A stretch of 64,000 bases of DNA from NCBI GenBank assembly GCA_020055645.1, contig CM034550.1, positions 6,629,501 to 6,693,500 of the forward strand, written 5' to 3'. Below the pieces are notes generated by a model that was given only the letters and a program-made list of their open reading frames with translations, was not told where the DNA came from and did no database searches. Origin of the DNA: Tomocerus qinae. Taxonomy: Eukaryota; Arthropoda; Collembola; Entomobryomorpha; Tomoceridae. Positions 24,216 through 39,700 of the stretch are shown piece by piece (position 1 is the stretch's first letter; each line of letters opens with the position of its first letter). The position numbers were made by a program, and so were the translations under genes.

Positions 24216-27200
24216 GCTATGAAAAAAGTAAAAGTTGAGTAAAGATTGGATTTGTTAGAAAAGGGAAGAAGTTGACCACAAGTTCCAATTTGGCCGGTTT
24301 CCCAATGACATAAAGTATTGTAAAGTGGCTAGGGTAGTGGACATAAAATGTAGAGACTATAATGTCTGAATGAAGAAGACTTTCCATGTCGCGTGTTGAA
24401 ATGAAAGAAATTTAAGGATGTCGGAGTATCATGTAGTGACAGGGATAGAAAACATAAACAAAGAGAAATTACTATATTAGATTTTAACTAGCCATAGAGT
24501 AGAGACATGAGATATCTAAAGGTCGACAGTCCGCTGTAGTTTAGAAGATAAATAAAGAAATGAACTTTTCCCCCGAGAAAAGTTTTGCTTGGTTTAAGTT
24601 GAGTTTGAGCTCTTCTCGTATTTTACGATGTTCATTCGTCTTCAAATAAACACTTTAGTTTTTTCTTTGTGTAGAGAGATTTGGAAGAGATTGTTTGGCA
24701 TAGAGTGGCATGACCAAGTCAAAGCTTGGCATAATGGTATCACATTGAAAACGGATTGTGAGTCAAATATAAATCTAAGCTGCACGTTTATTCGGACGAT
24801 ATAAAATAGGCAATAACTATTTGTAGTGTAGAAAGTATTCTACTAAAATGTCAATTAAATAGAGAAAAGGGAGCAGGAGAGAAAATAATTATAATTTCCG
24901 ACAAGCTAAACTATCATGGTAAGTAAAAGTAAAATCCTTAAGACGATAAGACATCTTAACACTTAAAGATGGATCTTTCCTGCCTAAACTTCTCAATCTA
25001 AAATCCAAACTCCCAAGAGCCAAATAATCCCCAGAAAGTTCTCAGCACGTTAAAACAACCGTTTTTACTAGAGAATTGGCTGCAGAGAAAAGAAATGGGA
25101 TAGGGATAAGAGCGACAGGCCAGTTAAGGCACATCACACCATTCTATACTCACAGGCCAAGTGAAAAAAGACCTGCAGAGATGAGAAAACTGAAATTTTA
25201 ATTTACTATCTCATCTCTCTTTAGTTAAGGCTTAGCTGATGTTACTGTACTGACTTATATTATTCAATTTCAAACTTTTGTTAGAGACCTACCTCTAATG
25301 CCACACAATCTCCACTCTGCACAGACTAAATGTAAACTTTCACTTGGCTAGTTACGTACATTACATTACTTTAAAAGGAGACAGATCCAGTCTAGATTTA
25401 GCTCAGCACTCTGGCAGTTAAGATTAGTCAAGTTCACTTTGTCCCGCTTTTCTATATACCTATATACGTTTACTATTTAATACCATACCTTCTTCCCCCT
25501 TCTATCTTATACTCTAGCACAATCTTATAAAGTCAACACAAGAGACGAAAATAAACTGCACTGCTGCATGCTGTTAGCACTCAAGACATGCCAGTAAGAC
25601 GAATTTCCGGATTTCTCGAATTAACTTTTCAAACAACGCCCCTTTCTTAAGTTTCTAAATTACTTTGCTTCCATTTCTTCACAAACCTTTAAAAAATAAA
25701 TTGCGTAAGTGCTCAACACTAATCATACTACATATTATTTTTATCTCTATCTGTTAAACATCTACTTTTTAAACGCTAAGAGCAAAAACATTTTCTTTCA
25801 GTGATTAGTCTGTACTGGCAATAGGCCAACGGGGTCTCGCATATTTTTTATGCAATTAACATCCGTTATCCATATAGGTCAGAAATTTTTATTATAGAAG
25901 AAATATTTTTAACGATAAAAATCCCTCGCAGGGTTGTTTGTTGTAGAAAAAATAATTTCGTCGAAGATATCGAAACGAAGAAAAGCGCATCCGTAAATTA
26001 AGGATTAACAAAGAAAAAATCTTACATATTTGCTATTTTAGAAATGGCGCGCTATGGATGTAACGAAAAATAGTCTGAAACTGTCAAGAGTAGATTTTTT
26101 GTATTTTCCCAACATATTTTCTAATTTATACTCTTCTATTGAAATTTTCGTGTTGTAAAAATGGGCGATGTGCTCTACCAAACTGGAAAAAGAAGTTTTG
26201 CTCCAGATTTTAAAGGAAGGGATTTCCCTATAAAGTTTGTTCAGTGTTCATAAAAGCGGAATCTGCTACTTCATAGTGAAATGTCTTTTGAAGTCATTTG
26301 TCATTCAGTTTTATGTCTTGCTGTAAAGTAGCAATTGGTAATAAATAATGGAGAAGGTTTTTCTGGGAGAAGAATTGTCTTGTGTGGATATTTGACATTG
26401 ACATTCTATGATGTCGCTGGAGAGGGTAATAAATATTAAGGTAAGAGTTATTAGTGCCTCTACTGTGTAATATGTTAGTTGGAAGTAATGCGATGTGATG
26501 CGAAGTAAGATTCGTGGAATCGACTCATTCGTATGTAATTTAAAGTGAGTATAGAAAGAAAAAATGAGATAGTTTTTTTAGATTGTGAAGAGATAGTGTA
26601 TATGATGGTGGAAAATTAAGAGGAGAAAGCTAGGAAGAAGAAAGCATATAAAATTTAGTAGGAAGACATTATCATAAATGAATAATAGAGGGCCATTTAT
26701 TGCCGTAGTTCTCATTGTATTAACAAAAGTCAGTTTTAGTGCTTTTTTATACTCTAAAAACTTGGTGTGGCTACCTCGCAGCTGAGTAGTAAGTGGGAGG
26801 CGAAGCGAAAGCTAACTAAGTAGTAAAACATTGTTAAACAAAGAGAATTCTAATAAATGAGTTGACTGACATACTTTACTTCTAGATATATCTTGACTTT
26901 CTCCTCCTTGGCGCATCGCGATACTCAAGAGAATCTAAAAAATAACGGTAATTTCTTCAAAATGCATAATAGAACAAAGCCAGAAAACTTTTCTCCCTAC
27001 GTATCGCTACTTTTCTAAACAAAAGGTACACATAATAATAATATCAGTTAACGCTTGACATTTAGTGCAGGGGAGGACAGCATCCGTATATTAGCCATTC
27101 CTTTGTCAGATACACTTTACAGCATCTCCTTATAATTCATACAGGGTCATGTCATAACTCACTATTCTCCAATTTGCAAATTCGCAACCTAAATCTTTAA

Positions 27201-27999
27201 CATCGTAGTACATAAATTAAGCACTCCTAATGCGAATTATATTAAAACAGATGTCTGAAAGTTTGATATGTACAGAGTGTGCTCCGCTTTCGCCATGCAA
27301 ATAAAATTTCTATTAATGTCCATGTAAACCTTCAATCAATCAAACTATCATCTTTTGTTAACTTTCGTAAACCATTTTTAATAGCAATTGATACCAGAAT
27401 GTCCCTAACTAATATTTCTGAAACAAACATTATTTTTCTTGTAAATATAACAGTAGGTGAGTAAAGATCAACCATCTTTTCATCTGCAGATCTGTTGTGC
27501 GAATATCTCAAATACCATTTCATTTCTCCCAAATTTATCATTGTTTTATTTTCTCTTCTGGCCGTTATGAGATTGTTTGCACCTTTCAAAAAATCTAATT
27601 GACCTATTATATTTGCGAAACAATAAATTACTATTTTTGACTAATACAACGTGTGGTGAACAAGACACAATAATTGCTTATAAATTATTACGTTTTTTTC
27701 TATTTTGATCATTTACTCAAAAGCCCTGTAAGTTGTATAAATACAGATGTAGAAAGTTTGTGGAGTGCTTAGTTAAAATCAGTATATGATTGTAGATAAT
27801 ATTAAACGAGTAGAATTTTGTAAGAAAACAAAATAGTAGAAGAATTGAGGAAGAAAAGTTGAGAGAGGATAGTAGAGGATTGGATGGTAAAGGATTCAAA
27901 GAAAAGGAAATCTTGATAGTGAAGTACTTAGAGTGGGTATACGTATTTTAAAGGGATGTGAGTGACGCTAGAGTTTCTGCTTTGGTTTAATATAGAAAA
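24216..27999. other. Gene desert, no gene supported
   Basis: No recognisable coding exon on either strand and no tandem repeat. One CTTTCTCC word lies at 26897. Confidence 0.4.
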
Positions 28000-28390
28000 G
28001 GAAATGAAATCACATAACAGACATATAGAACTCAATGAATGTGAAGATATGAATCCCCAGTGACAGAGTCGAGTCAAGTCAACAAGGAAGCATAAAACTC
28101 GTCGCTGTATATGTTAAGGAAGAATGAGTAGGAGGAGGATATCTAAGAAAAACTGATAATACCCTCTGACTAACAATAAGCATGCAAAAAGATATGATGT
28201 AAGGAAAGAGAGGGGATGGTCGGAAAGTTACGTTGTATTATGCTGTATGGATGGGATGCAAAGCAAGTGAACTCAACTCAGACTCACATTTTCTGATAAG
28301 ATCCGAGAGAACTGTAATTGAATTTTTACGGTTGAAAAAACTCCGATATTTTTTGCAGCCCGCTCTCTTATGGTTACCGTTATCGTAGTT
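28000..28390 (+). repeat. Dispersed repeat pair, copy B
   Basis: Same-orientation relative of 17646-17940. It is longer, with an internal stretch (about 28080-28270) that copy A lacks or has replaced. Confidence 0.6.
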
Positions 28391-30429
28391 GACTTGCCTT
28401 AAAAGTCCGATAAAATCTCAACTCTTAGGACTTTCAATGCAAACAGACTTGTTTAATGCAGAGCGTTATTATAATGCGACTACTGCACAACTTTTAACAA
28501 CAGAGTTCATGTTCAGGACTCTAGTGCTTATCTGACACTACTATTGTTTGCTGTGTGAAAACACATTTTATAATGCGCCTACTTAAAAACTCTTTGTAGA
28601 CTAAATATTCATATATTTATACACACAAGGACCTACCTAAGGATGTAAGTACCTTAAAAGCAAAAATCAGACAATCCTATTTCCTTGCTTTCTCTTTTGG
28701 CACGGTAACTACATATATGTAGTAATGGATTGGAATACTTTGCTATATACACTTAGTAGAGTTATTTTATGTTTATGTTTCCAATCCTAGCTAAAAGTTA
28801 TTTACTCTTGTTTCCAATGTAGTAGTTTACATAAGAGTGAATGTAGTGAAAGCAAATGTAATGCACTATAAACCAAGACATCACATCACAATGTAAATGG
28901 CGGAATAAAAGTAATACTACAGAAAGAGAAAGCTACAAAAGAAAGCAGTTAACCCGCTTGTGTCCTATTATGACTATGACTCTATGAGCACTATATTCTA
29001 ATAATAGTCATTACCAAAGACCTTAATTATAGCACAACTGGACTTGATTCCTATAGAAAAAAGACATTTCCTCCTTTACTTTGAGACATTGCGTTTATTT
29101 TCCCTATGGACTTAATGTGGTTTGTCTAATCTGGAGTTTTCCAATATATCCTACTACTACTGCCACTAAACAAGCAACAATTTTAAATAATGGGCACTCT
29201 GCTATCGTATTCCCAACCATTAGTATCTGAATACAAATCATCAATTCACTAGGGTATGATCCTGACTACAAACTATTATGTATAGGAGCAAACACTTTAA
29301 ATTTTGTATAAAATCTAAAATTGTTGGTACTGTAAATAATAACGCAGCCACAATACTAATTGATATTGTAGAAATGAATTTTTTATATTATGATGCATCT
29401 GGGATAGCGTAATTGTTTAATTTTGCATGAATTTTGAATTTTTATGTAACGGTAGCGTATAGAGACTATTTTGAGTGTTTTAATTGAGCTAGATGTACAT
29501 AATATAACATTAGGTGTAGTGAAGTGGGATGATGGAGCGTGAGAGTCACGAGTGAAGTAAAGCTGTTGGGATAAAGGAAGTGAAGGCCGTTTGTTACGTG
29601 AGTATTTTATGAAATAAGGAAAGAGAGCAATCAGAGATTTGTTTTGGAAGAAACACGAAAGCTGGTGGCATTAGTGAGTTTGAAAGTAAAAGTCAGATCA
29701 TTGGTAGTTAGAAGGAGAGGTAGAGAGATACATGTGGGTTGTGAGTCACATTTATACTTTCAGTTGATTTCGAAAAGTAAAAGTCAAGTTATGTTAAGTT
29801 AACTTTATGTAGTACGTTGGTTGAGTTGAGTTAACTCGCCTTGATTTCCAAAATACCCAATTAGAGTGCACTTTCAAGTAAAGTCAGTCAGAAGGAAACG
29901 AGAGTTGAATGCTGAGTAGTTACCCTTCAACTGAACTTACTTTATAAGCTTGAGTTTGTTAGGAAAAAGAGCAGTGGGTATCTAGGAAGGATGGATGTAC
30001 TATTTGGACAAAGGTAAACAAATGGGAAGGAACACAAGCGGAAAAAGAAGAAAAGGAATGCTAAAGAAGGGACTCACTAGACATCAACTTTAAATCACAT
30101 CTCTCGACTCGCTCCCACGGAAAACAAAGACTTTCTCTCCCATCTGTCTTTTCTTACTCATGGAGAAAACTCTTCTCCTCTTCAATGGTCATCTCATCTC
30201 ATACTTCACTCGCTTCACTAAATCTAAATTTCTTTGCATACTACACCTTATGCCCACTTCACCAGAAACATAAACTACCAACTTCCCTGTCCATTCCCTT
30301 TCCACTTACCTTTACCTACACTCTCAAACCTTACCATTCTAAAACAATTTCTCTACGTCCATCCACCTCTTAAAATCTCACCCTACAAGTGCAAAAAAAA
30401 CTTTCACAACATTTATATGAAAACACAAT
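28391..30429. other. Intergenic downstream of the transporter, nothing recognised
   Basis: AT-rich; purine-rich patches at 29520-30080. Overlapping short frames at 30185-30497 have no family resemblance. Confidence 0.4.
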
Positions 30430-30439
30430 TTTATTTATT
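30430..30439 (-). terminator. Tandem poly(A) signals of the SLC35F gene
   Basis: The plus-strand TTTATTTATT reads as two overlapping AATAAA hexamers on the minus strand, about 325 bases past the stop at 30759. A short internal 3' UTR is plausible, but an alternative site is possible. Confidence 0.45.
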
Positions 30440-30758
30440 GTTAGCTTTAATGATGACAGAAAACATCTTTATTCAGTATTACAGTAAGGATAAATAGTTT
30501 TCATTTCAAGTTAACATTATTGTACTCTTAAAATTAGGCTACATGATTGTAATTAATTACCTATTACCTATAACATGTAGGTATACATATACAAATCACA
30601 ACACAAAATATCTTGTTTCAATAATAACATGTAACAACTCACTATACTATTACACACGTAATAACATGTAAATATGTAAAATGCTCACAGCTAAATCAAA
30701 CAGTATCAATATATAAAAGTTTTGTAATATGTTGTAAGTACAAGTATTTTGGCATCAT

Positions 30759-33700
30759 TCAGCAAACATCATCTTCAGGAATTACGTACGTTTTACCATT
30801 GCTTTTGTAACCCTACAAAGATAATACACACAATTAAAAATTATTCGACCACTATGAATCTGTAGAAATTTCATCTATTTTTGTGTGTATAATGGTAGAA
30901 TATGTAAAATGGATCAAAGATGTGAAAGACACAAGTATTGGGGGATTGTGATGAGAGTATTTAAACTCACGTGTTTATTTTCCTTATAGCATCCCCTGTC
31001 ATTTCTTCTGACATGATTGGACACAGTACCAGTCTGCATGACGACATCACAACTTGAGTTGGACAACCTTGGCGAGTCTCCAATGAGTGAAGAGTTCTCC
31101 ATGAGTCCTGTAGTACCACTAACACCACAGTTACCACCGGAAGGAGTCTGGAAGGGAAATGAAGGCGGCGGTGTGGAAGCCATCAGCTCTAAATCAACTG
31201 TGGTCGTGTGCTCTCGAGTCAGAGATCTTTAAATCACATCACACACGTCACAAAGCCACTCCATTAGATGCACTCTCATCCCAACAAAAATACACTCTCT
31301 AAACAACATCTATAAGGGCAGTTGAAAACACACATTTATACTAAAAGGAAGATCGTCGCTCCTCGTCTTAGCAATTCCCTTTTAGCTTTAGCTCTACTAC
31401 TAATATTATTTCTAGAGCTAACATCCTGCTTGGGTAACTTCTCTAAGATCATATCAAAGCATATAGAAACTAATTTCAGATAGGTAGCCACTTTATAAAT
31501 AAATAGTGCTAGTTGCTCTGCTACAATTTGTATTGGGCATGTAGTCTTTTTAGTATATTATAGCTACCGTAATTCTTTGTCAACTTCCTAGTCAAGATGT
31601 CTGTTGATTTGTAAGGGAAGGGAGAGATTGTACGTATTTCTCGTTTATGTGTGTACAAGGAGAGTGTCACAGAGCAATAAGCACTGTTATGGTTTATTAG
31701 AACGAGTAGTGCAGTGCTACACGCTCGCAATTTGCTAAGCTCGCTATTTTTAAAAGGGTCAGAGAGAAAGCATCAAAGAAAAAGATGCTTTACTGTGTGA
31801 GGTTGGTTTCATGGATATATATTTCTAGTACTGGTTCCAGCCAGTCCACTCAGCTCTACTGCAGCGTAAAGCAAGTACATTATTTACTCCAGTAATTTTA
31901 CTACCTATAGAGTATGGGACTTGTGTGGTTCGTATATATTTATTATTATAGGTGCTTACACACACGAAATATAATATGTAATACTACGTTACACATAAAC
32001 TTGTAAGAAGCTCTTTCAGGATCACATCTCTGCGGGAATTTAACGTTTTCCTTTATATCATTTTTTATCAAGACTTGACCTTAAACGGAGAAAGTAAAAG
32101 AGAGGGAACGGGGAATGGAGAGAGATAAAAAGTTGTATTGGATACACTTCCTACAAAGTAGGAGGTACTTATGGCTACATATAGAATAATAAAACGAGCA
32201 TTTTTTCTAGAATTGCTAAAGTTATAAAATATCTGAAAGTGAATTTTGTTTGCTTAAGGTAAGTAGAAAGTATTATGCTAAGGTTTACATTTTTAGGATG
32301 AGCAGATATAAGTTGAGTGATGTAGTCGGAAAATAGTTAACGAAAGGTAAATAAAATAAACGTAAAAGTTACCTATAAATATCTGATGCGATAAGTGTAG
32401 GCTTGATGGAGAACACGATCACTCCAGTCATCACCAATACGAAGGAAAGGAAGTACAAGGCATGGAACTGAAATTAGACGAGAAAACTTTGTTAGTCCCA
32501 CGGCAATTCTCAGTTTCCACCAGTCTTTCTCATGTACTGGATTCTTACTTAGCAACTCTCCCTCTGTCTACACAAACTGAACAAATCAAAGTTTCTCTAA
32601 TAGGCAACTACTGCGGGTATTACAACCAAAAATTCTGATTTCGCTATCTATATGACTACAATGCTTCTACTTCAACTACTATAGGATCATAATTTTATAT
32701 GACTTATAAAAGGACAAAACTTTTGCTCGCAGCAAGCAACAAATGTCACGACTAAGTAAAGAAGATTGTTGATTTACTCCGAGAAACTGATTTATTTGTC
32801 TGTAAATGTCTATTCCTTAATAATAGTTCATAATATCACTATTAAGGCATAAGACATTTATTGACTTAGTTATCGTTTCACAAGTGGTTTTCCTATCTTT
32901 ACTTACTTTATACTGGAAAAGGTAAATGCCCACGATGAGAGTGTAAAAGTCGGCAGTGAGGATGGACATGTTATATGCTGTGGCACCGGACAATTTTATA
33001 ACAATAGCTGCCAGGAAGTAGAATGAGAATTGAGCAGCTGCAAATCCCAGGAGAAGTAAAAGCGGAGTTGACGGTCCAGCCCAATCTGCTTCCGTAACTG
33101 CAGAATACTCCAACAACACTCTGTATAGACGCAAAAGAAAATTTACATAATTGCGGCAAAGTATTTGTACGAATGTTGGTAAGACTATTCACTTTACTAT
33201 ATAGAGAACTCAAATGCAGTTCTTGTTGTGTATAAACTAACGACAGAATTGCAAATCAAGCTTTGTTCTATGCTACGTTACACTTTGCAGTTAACCAGTA
33301 AGTAACGGCAACACTCATTTACATTTAGAACGACTGATGAGACTTCCTTACTAACTCCCTATACTAATATTACTAAACATCATTATATAACTACCTAAGT
33401 ACACTACATTTACACTTACACGTCCATAGTCCATACCAATTCATTACGCGATTAATCAGATTCATATTAGACGTGAAGGATTAAATACTTTTACTCCTCA
33501 CATAAATGTAACATGACAAATTCTTTCACGTTGTGTGACGTTTCGTGCATACCTAATTTTTGCAATCAACCATTTTTGAACATGTCAATTTGTCTTGCCG
33601 AATCTACACATTATGAAACTTGACTAAAATTTCAGGGAAACATATCATATACATTACAATTTTGAAGTTTACCTAAACATTTGGAAAACCAAAGTAAAAG

Positions 33701-36700
33701 TATCTGCAAAATTAATGATAATTTAATAACGTTTACTCGTTAATTCAATAAAAGGTACTAAAAACCACCTGGTTAATTTTTAACTTTTATAATAACAATA
33801 AAGTGTGTTTCTTTACAAATGAGGACTTACTGACTTTATATCTGACAGAAATGTGCGAATATTGTTAATGATAAGACATTGACGAACTATATAAAGTACA
33901 TGCTAAAATTGCAGTTGAAAATGGTGTCCTCGTATGAAAAAATGTAGTACTACTTATCTACTATAGAAATTGGTACACATTTAGTATTTAGCAATGCAAT
34001 AGAATAAGCATTCAGCTAGTACTTATAGACTTGGGAAAATAGTTTGGTACTTTCTTGCTTATAAGACAAACAGGTATTGCTAAAGACTGGAAAGCTATTA
34101 AGAGTAGAGAAATAGGAACAAAGGGGAACTTACGTTTGCGCTCCGGTGACAAAACTACCGAAGAGACCAACCATTCCTAAAAATTCCACTACATCGAAAG
34201 TTTTCACAACAAACTCTTGTGCTACATTAGACACTCCGTATAAAAAGGCACCTGACAAACACAGCATGTCTCCGAGAAAGCGGTCTTTCCCTGAAAGAAC
34301 AACACAAGTTCACCGGAGTGAAATTAATTTCGTGAGAAAAGCTGGTAAAAATGATTAAAGAAAAGGGGAGTGCAGAGTAGTAGTTTGTAACTATGTGCGG
34401 AAAAGTCTAGTAATTAATTTGAAATTAATTAACCTGGTCCGATAGCGCGTCCTTCTTCAATATCAGCCCAAACGAGACAGCAAACTCCCAAGAGACAAAT
34501 AGAAACTCCCAAAATATGAGCAACTTTGTATCGGATACGAAGAACGAGCCAGGACAATGACAACACTGTCGGGATGGAAAAGCAATCCAATAACTAAAAC
34601 ATAATAAAAGCTTTTATAATAATATTTCCGCTTGCTGTAATTGAATTGTGATTATAAACAAAAGAACCTTCAATTCCTATCTTTAATATTCACTTAGTGC
34701 ACTTGTTTAGATTCTTAATAATTCTTATTGTTTTTCCTTACCTGAACACTGGTAAGTGTTGTCAGCTGGTATGCTTTCACCACTAGAAAATTGGCTTCTG
34801 CATCTGCTAATGCAACTAATGCGTACTTCCACCCACGCATTTTCAGGACAGGAAATAAATTCCTTTCTGCAGGACGACACGCGAGGATAGTTGTGAATAC
34901 ACAAGACAAAAGTATGTAGAAGGCAAAGTTTTGAGCTGTGAGGATAAGAAAAACACTTTACAATTATGATCTAATACATATTACGGGTAATAATAATGCA
35001 AAGAAAAGTTAATGAGCAATCACACGGCGTTGTAAGTTTCAGTTTCATTTAAGATCAGCGCAGATTAAATTTATAAAACGGTTAGTTGACTCTGTAAAGG
35101 AAACCACAGCGATGGAGAATCCATGCAGACTTTGCACTCGACTCTCGGATGGAAAACGGGAGCAGGGGAGACGGGGAAAGTAATAATATTATGTAAGACA
35201 ACAAAGAAAAGGAAACCAGCATTCTGCTCAAGGTACAAATGGGTTCGCTGCCTGCCTGGCGTTTACTTACTTATATAAAATGCATTTTCTTCCCATCCCT
35301 CGCCTTCTACAAGTGTAACATAACGCTTTTCTTGTAATACAAGTGTGATTGCTCTGGTGTGGTTCAGTCCTGGCCTCAGGATATGAAAGAAAGTCAGGGA
35401 AAGGAAAAGACTCTTCTTTCCCTTCCTCTCTCTCTCTCTCTCTCCGACTAACTTAACTAAGTTTATTGTTTCAATTTGCTCTTGTACACTAATTGGCCAT
35501 TGTTCTTTTCTTATGCGTTCAGCTTTTACGTAGTTAGCCATGTTCTCCTTCAGTTATACTTTCTGTTATGTTATCTTACTCCACTAGATTTGAATTACGC
35601 TATATTCAAGATAAAGAGTCGCCAACCGAGAAAACCCATAGTTTCATATTTTGCTTTGCTTCATTCCAAGACCCTTACTGTGTTCTCGGATACATAAACT
35701 TCTAGGATTAAATAGTTAAATAACATACAAGAAATGACAAAAGCTAAGCAGACCAAGAAACTTTCCATACAAATTCTCCTCTTCCACATATCTCTAACTT
35801 GCAATTACAACCATGAACTCAAAACTTGCAAACAACCTCTCAAAATATGTGCCACAAAGAGAATTTCCTTTTCTCATAAACACAATAAGTCATACATAGT
35901 TTGAAGTGTTATCGAAATATTTCAATGGGAAACGCAAACTGCCAAGATATTTCCAAGTTAATTAGTAATGTGGTTTTCTTTTGCAGAACACAGAGAATAA
36001 GAATTCTATAGGGTAACAAACATTCCTGTTTGGAAAACACATTCTACAGTCTATACCTACCTACCAAAAGGCATTGTACCAAGTACCTACGGAATCCTTT
36101 TTAGAGCCTTGAAAAATTATTGAAATCTGTAACAAAGAAGTAGCTCTAAAGTTTAACTTTTGTGGCGGGAAAACTTTAAAGCGGTCCCTTCTGACTCAAA
36201 GCAATTATTTTTCGACCTAACACTCTTTTGTAATACAAAATCGGATTTTTTGGGGAAAGTTTGGTAGTATTGGGGAGAAAATTGTGGGATGTTATAGATT
36301 CGTTGGATTGAGTGCTCTCATAATGCCCATTACTACAGATGCTTAAGGGAAGTAGTACAATACAAAAAACACATAATTTCATTCCGAGCTTAGGTAAATA
36401 TATTAGCCAGGTCCTTTTGTGTAGCTTAATGTGAAATCGTAATTGTAATAAGAATCGTATTTCTAGAGGAGAGCAAAGAGTAAGTGTGAAATTCAATGTA
36501 AAACTTTGATTCAACTTGTTACACACTTCACACAATCGCCCCCAATTCGACAACTTTGCCTGAGAATTCGATTCGAAAAGTTTTCCTTTTGAATTTCAGA
36601 ATTTATGTAAGTAACTTTAGGAAATTGCTATTTTCCTCTTCTATTATACATATTCTATATATCAGCGTCAGTAGTAGGATGTAAGTGGTACTCCACACTC

Positions 36701-39700
36701 TATATATACTTTATATGTGCAAACTATCTTAGAGAAAGGACAAGTTTACATGAAAAACCAAAAGGAAATGCATTCTAATATAGACACTATATAGTACTTG
36801 ATACTAAATGTAAATCTAGCTTGTTTCCCGAAACTAACTACATAAGAGTCTAGTCATAGGCTGAACATCATAAAGCAACGGAGTAACGTTTATAATATGA
36901 CTAAGCAGACTAAGTACAAGATATAAGCATAAGAAGAGCTTTGGTGTACAAAGGACTTTGTAAGTATAATAATAAGAGTTCAGTGCAATGTAAATATAAA
37001 AAATTCAATATTAGGAAAATCCCATTTGTCGAATTCCCTTCCAAAGCATTACGCGATTCTACAGACAACTTTTTGTGTGCAAATATTGCTTTGAGCTTTC
37101 ACCATACTATGGGAGTCAGTACTTGTTGTAGTACAGAGTCACTTTCTGGTCTATGCATACGAGAAATGTCAGTCTGACCTGGCCTGCTAAAGTCTCGTCG
37201 ACTTTAATATCAGTTACACTCGCTACATGAATATACTTGGTCTAAGAATAGCATTATAGTATTCACTTGTGTAAAAATCCAGTATATTTAGTATCATATC
37301 TGGAACTAGGGGAATCTTCCTTATGGCATGAGGATCAAATTACCACTTGTACCTCTCTGCTTCCGCATTCTACTTCCACAGCTTCTCCTCTTTGAGACAT
37401 TATGTTAAGTAGGCAAGGGAATGGGAAATTGGGAATAGGGAATACACACATTTATTCCTTCCCTAACACAAAGCCCTTTATACCCTTATCATCCTGTCGA
37501 CTGTACAGGATTATTATTTTTTTTCCAGCCAGAAAATCCTAACAAACACTGAGCAATTCACAACTTTTTGCTTCATTTAAATAATTGCTTTTACAATTCT
37601 AATTTCTTAACGTTCTTCATCCCTTATAACTTTCTGACTCTTGCATCCTCCATTATACTTTCTCAATTGGCTAAATATTCCTTAGACATAGCTCATGCAA
37701 AAACACGTACCTATATTCACATGGACATCAATGCATAACTGAAATTTGATTCTAAAGATACCCTACTTATTCCACTCGCATATACGAATAAAATGCATAA
37801 CTAAATTACAAATGAATAAGATACCAAAGCTTCCAACAAAAAATGTATGCAATGCACTAAGTCCGAATTCACTTTCGTTTTGCACATGGTAAATGTAATC
37901 TATAGGCAGGTATTTCAGTGTTTCTTGTCGGGAATTTCATTGTTTGCTGCTAATTTATTTTGAAATTCAGTCTGTGCAATACCTTGGCCAATTATCTTGT
38001 AGAAGATAGCTAAAGCGTAGGATAGTGCATATAAATAATCCGAAACAACCGAAAGGAAAACAAGATTAGGTAGAAGTAATTTATCGGAGATGCTGCGGTA
38101 GATATACAAAGTGTAGTGGAATTCAGAATGCGAAAATACATAAAGATAAGTTTTGCATGATGTTATGCAAACAGAATGGTAAATCAAGAGAAAATATAGG
38201 GCATAGATAATCTAGGTTCACTTTTCTGTACTTTTGGAGATCAGTGCATTTATTGTATGGTGTGTATTGCTCAAATATTCTTTACAGTTGATGACTTCTA
38301 TACGCACGGTAGATTTCATAAATCGTGGAGAAATTCAGAACGTAACCTGAAACTGAGGCACACGTAAGAGAAAGCTCTGATCGTGAGCTTTATAATATAC
38401 TGGAGTTAAGTTTGGCGAAAAATGAAGCTGGGTTTTGGTGGGTTCGTGGCGGAATTCAGGCTAAAGGTAATAGGCAAAGGCTTTGCTTTGCTCGGCTTTG
38501 GCTCGACTTGCCATTAGAGTAACACGATGTGATATATACGAGTGTATTAGTAGTTAGTTTAGTCTGTAGTGACTGGTGACTAGTACATTCTATAGCTTTC
38601 TCTGATCTCCTCCTTATTTGCTAGTGCACAGGCATGCAGAATGTAAATCGCAAAACTGAAATGTGTGTATTGTACAGACTAGAATACTTTAGTACAGGGA
38701 TATACAGACTAAAGAAATGCGTTTCACTACATTACTATTACTGGCACTGTACAGATAAAGCGTGCTTACTTGTAGATGTAGTCTAAGGGTACCATATGCT
38801 CCCATTTTAACCGCTTCGTCCTGTTTTACATCATATCTCTCTTCTATTGTTGAAAATCGTAGGATTTTGGGGGCAATAAACAGTTTTATAATATTTCGAC
38901 ACCATTTTCATAGAACGCGCCATGTTCGAATAAGTATTGCGCATGCGTTTCGTTATTTTTGATACTATTTACCTTCGAAAATCATATTTTCGCGCTCCTA
39001 ATTCGCGTAATTTTGATAGCAGGAGCTCTAATTATAATTACCTGATTTTGGACAGATTTGTGTTACAGTTATGGTACATCGGACTAGTGGATTTCTCCCT
39101 GTTTTATAACCTGTATGAATTCTATTTTTGAAAATCGTACGATTTTGGGATAATAAACAATTGAAAATTATATTTTTGGGCTCTTGATTCCGGCAATTTA
39201 ATGTTAACGCTCTAATTGTCTGATTTTTGACAGTTTTATGTGATGATGGTACTTCGGGTGCTTATGATATGACAAAATTGCCCAGATTTTCAATGTTGAA
39301 AAAATGGTAGCCTTAGTATTGTAGGTGGAGAGAGGAGGAGACAAGATAATAATAGAGTAATGCAATGGAATAGTAAAGTCATACTTGTAAAGGAAACTAA
39401 TGTAGGGATAGAAGGGAGGGATATTATGTAGAATGGGATAGTGCATGTTTGCAGTATCCAAGTGGGAAAAGTTTTTGGGAGAATGTGAAGTTGGAGAGCG
39501 TAGATCCCGATCCCACTACAAAATATACAAGAATGAAAGTGGAGTGCAGAAATCCCTTACCGTTCGGAACGTGAATGTTGTACAAATCAGTGAGGTAGAC
39601 GCTGGTTATTGCGGACACACACAGAATACCAGACAGCATTTGTCCTAAGAATATGGCCAGCCAGGTTGTCCTGAAAATAAATTATAAATCCATAAGTTTA

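Noticed and set aside
32971..33213. 80-codon minus-strand frame
   Set aside because: A shifted-frame shadow of the SLC35F exon 32907-33120.
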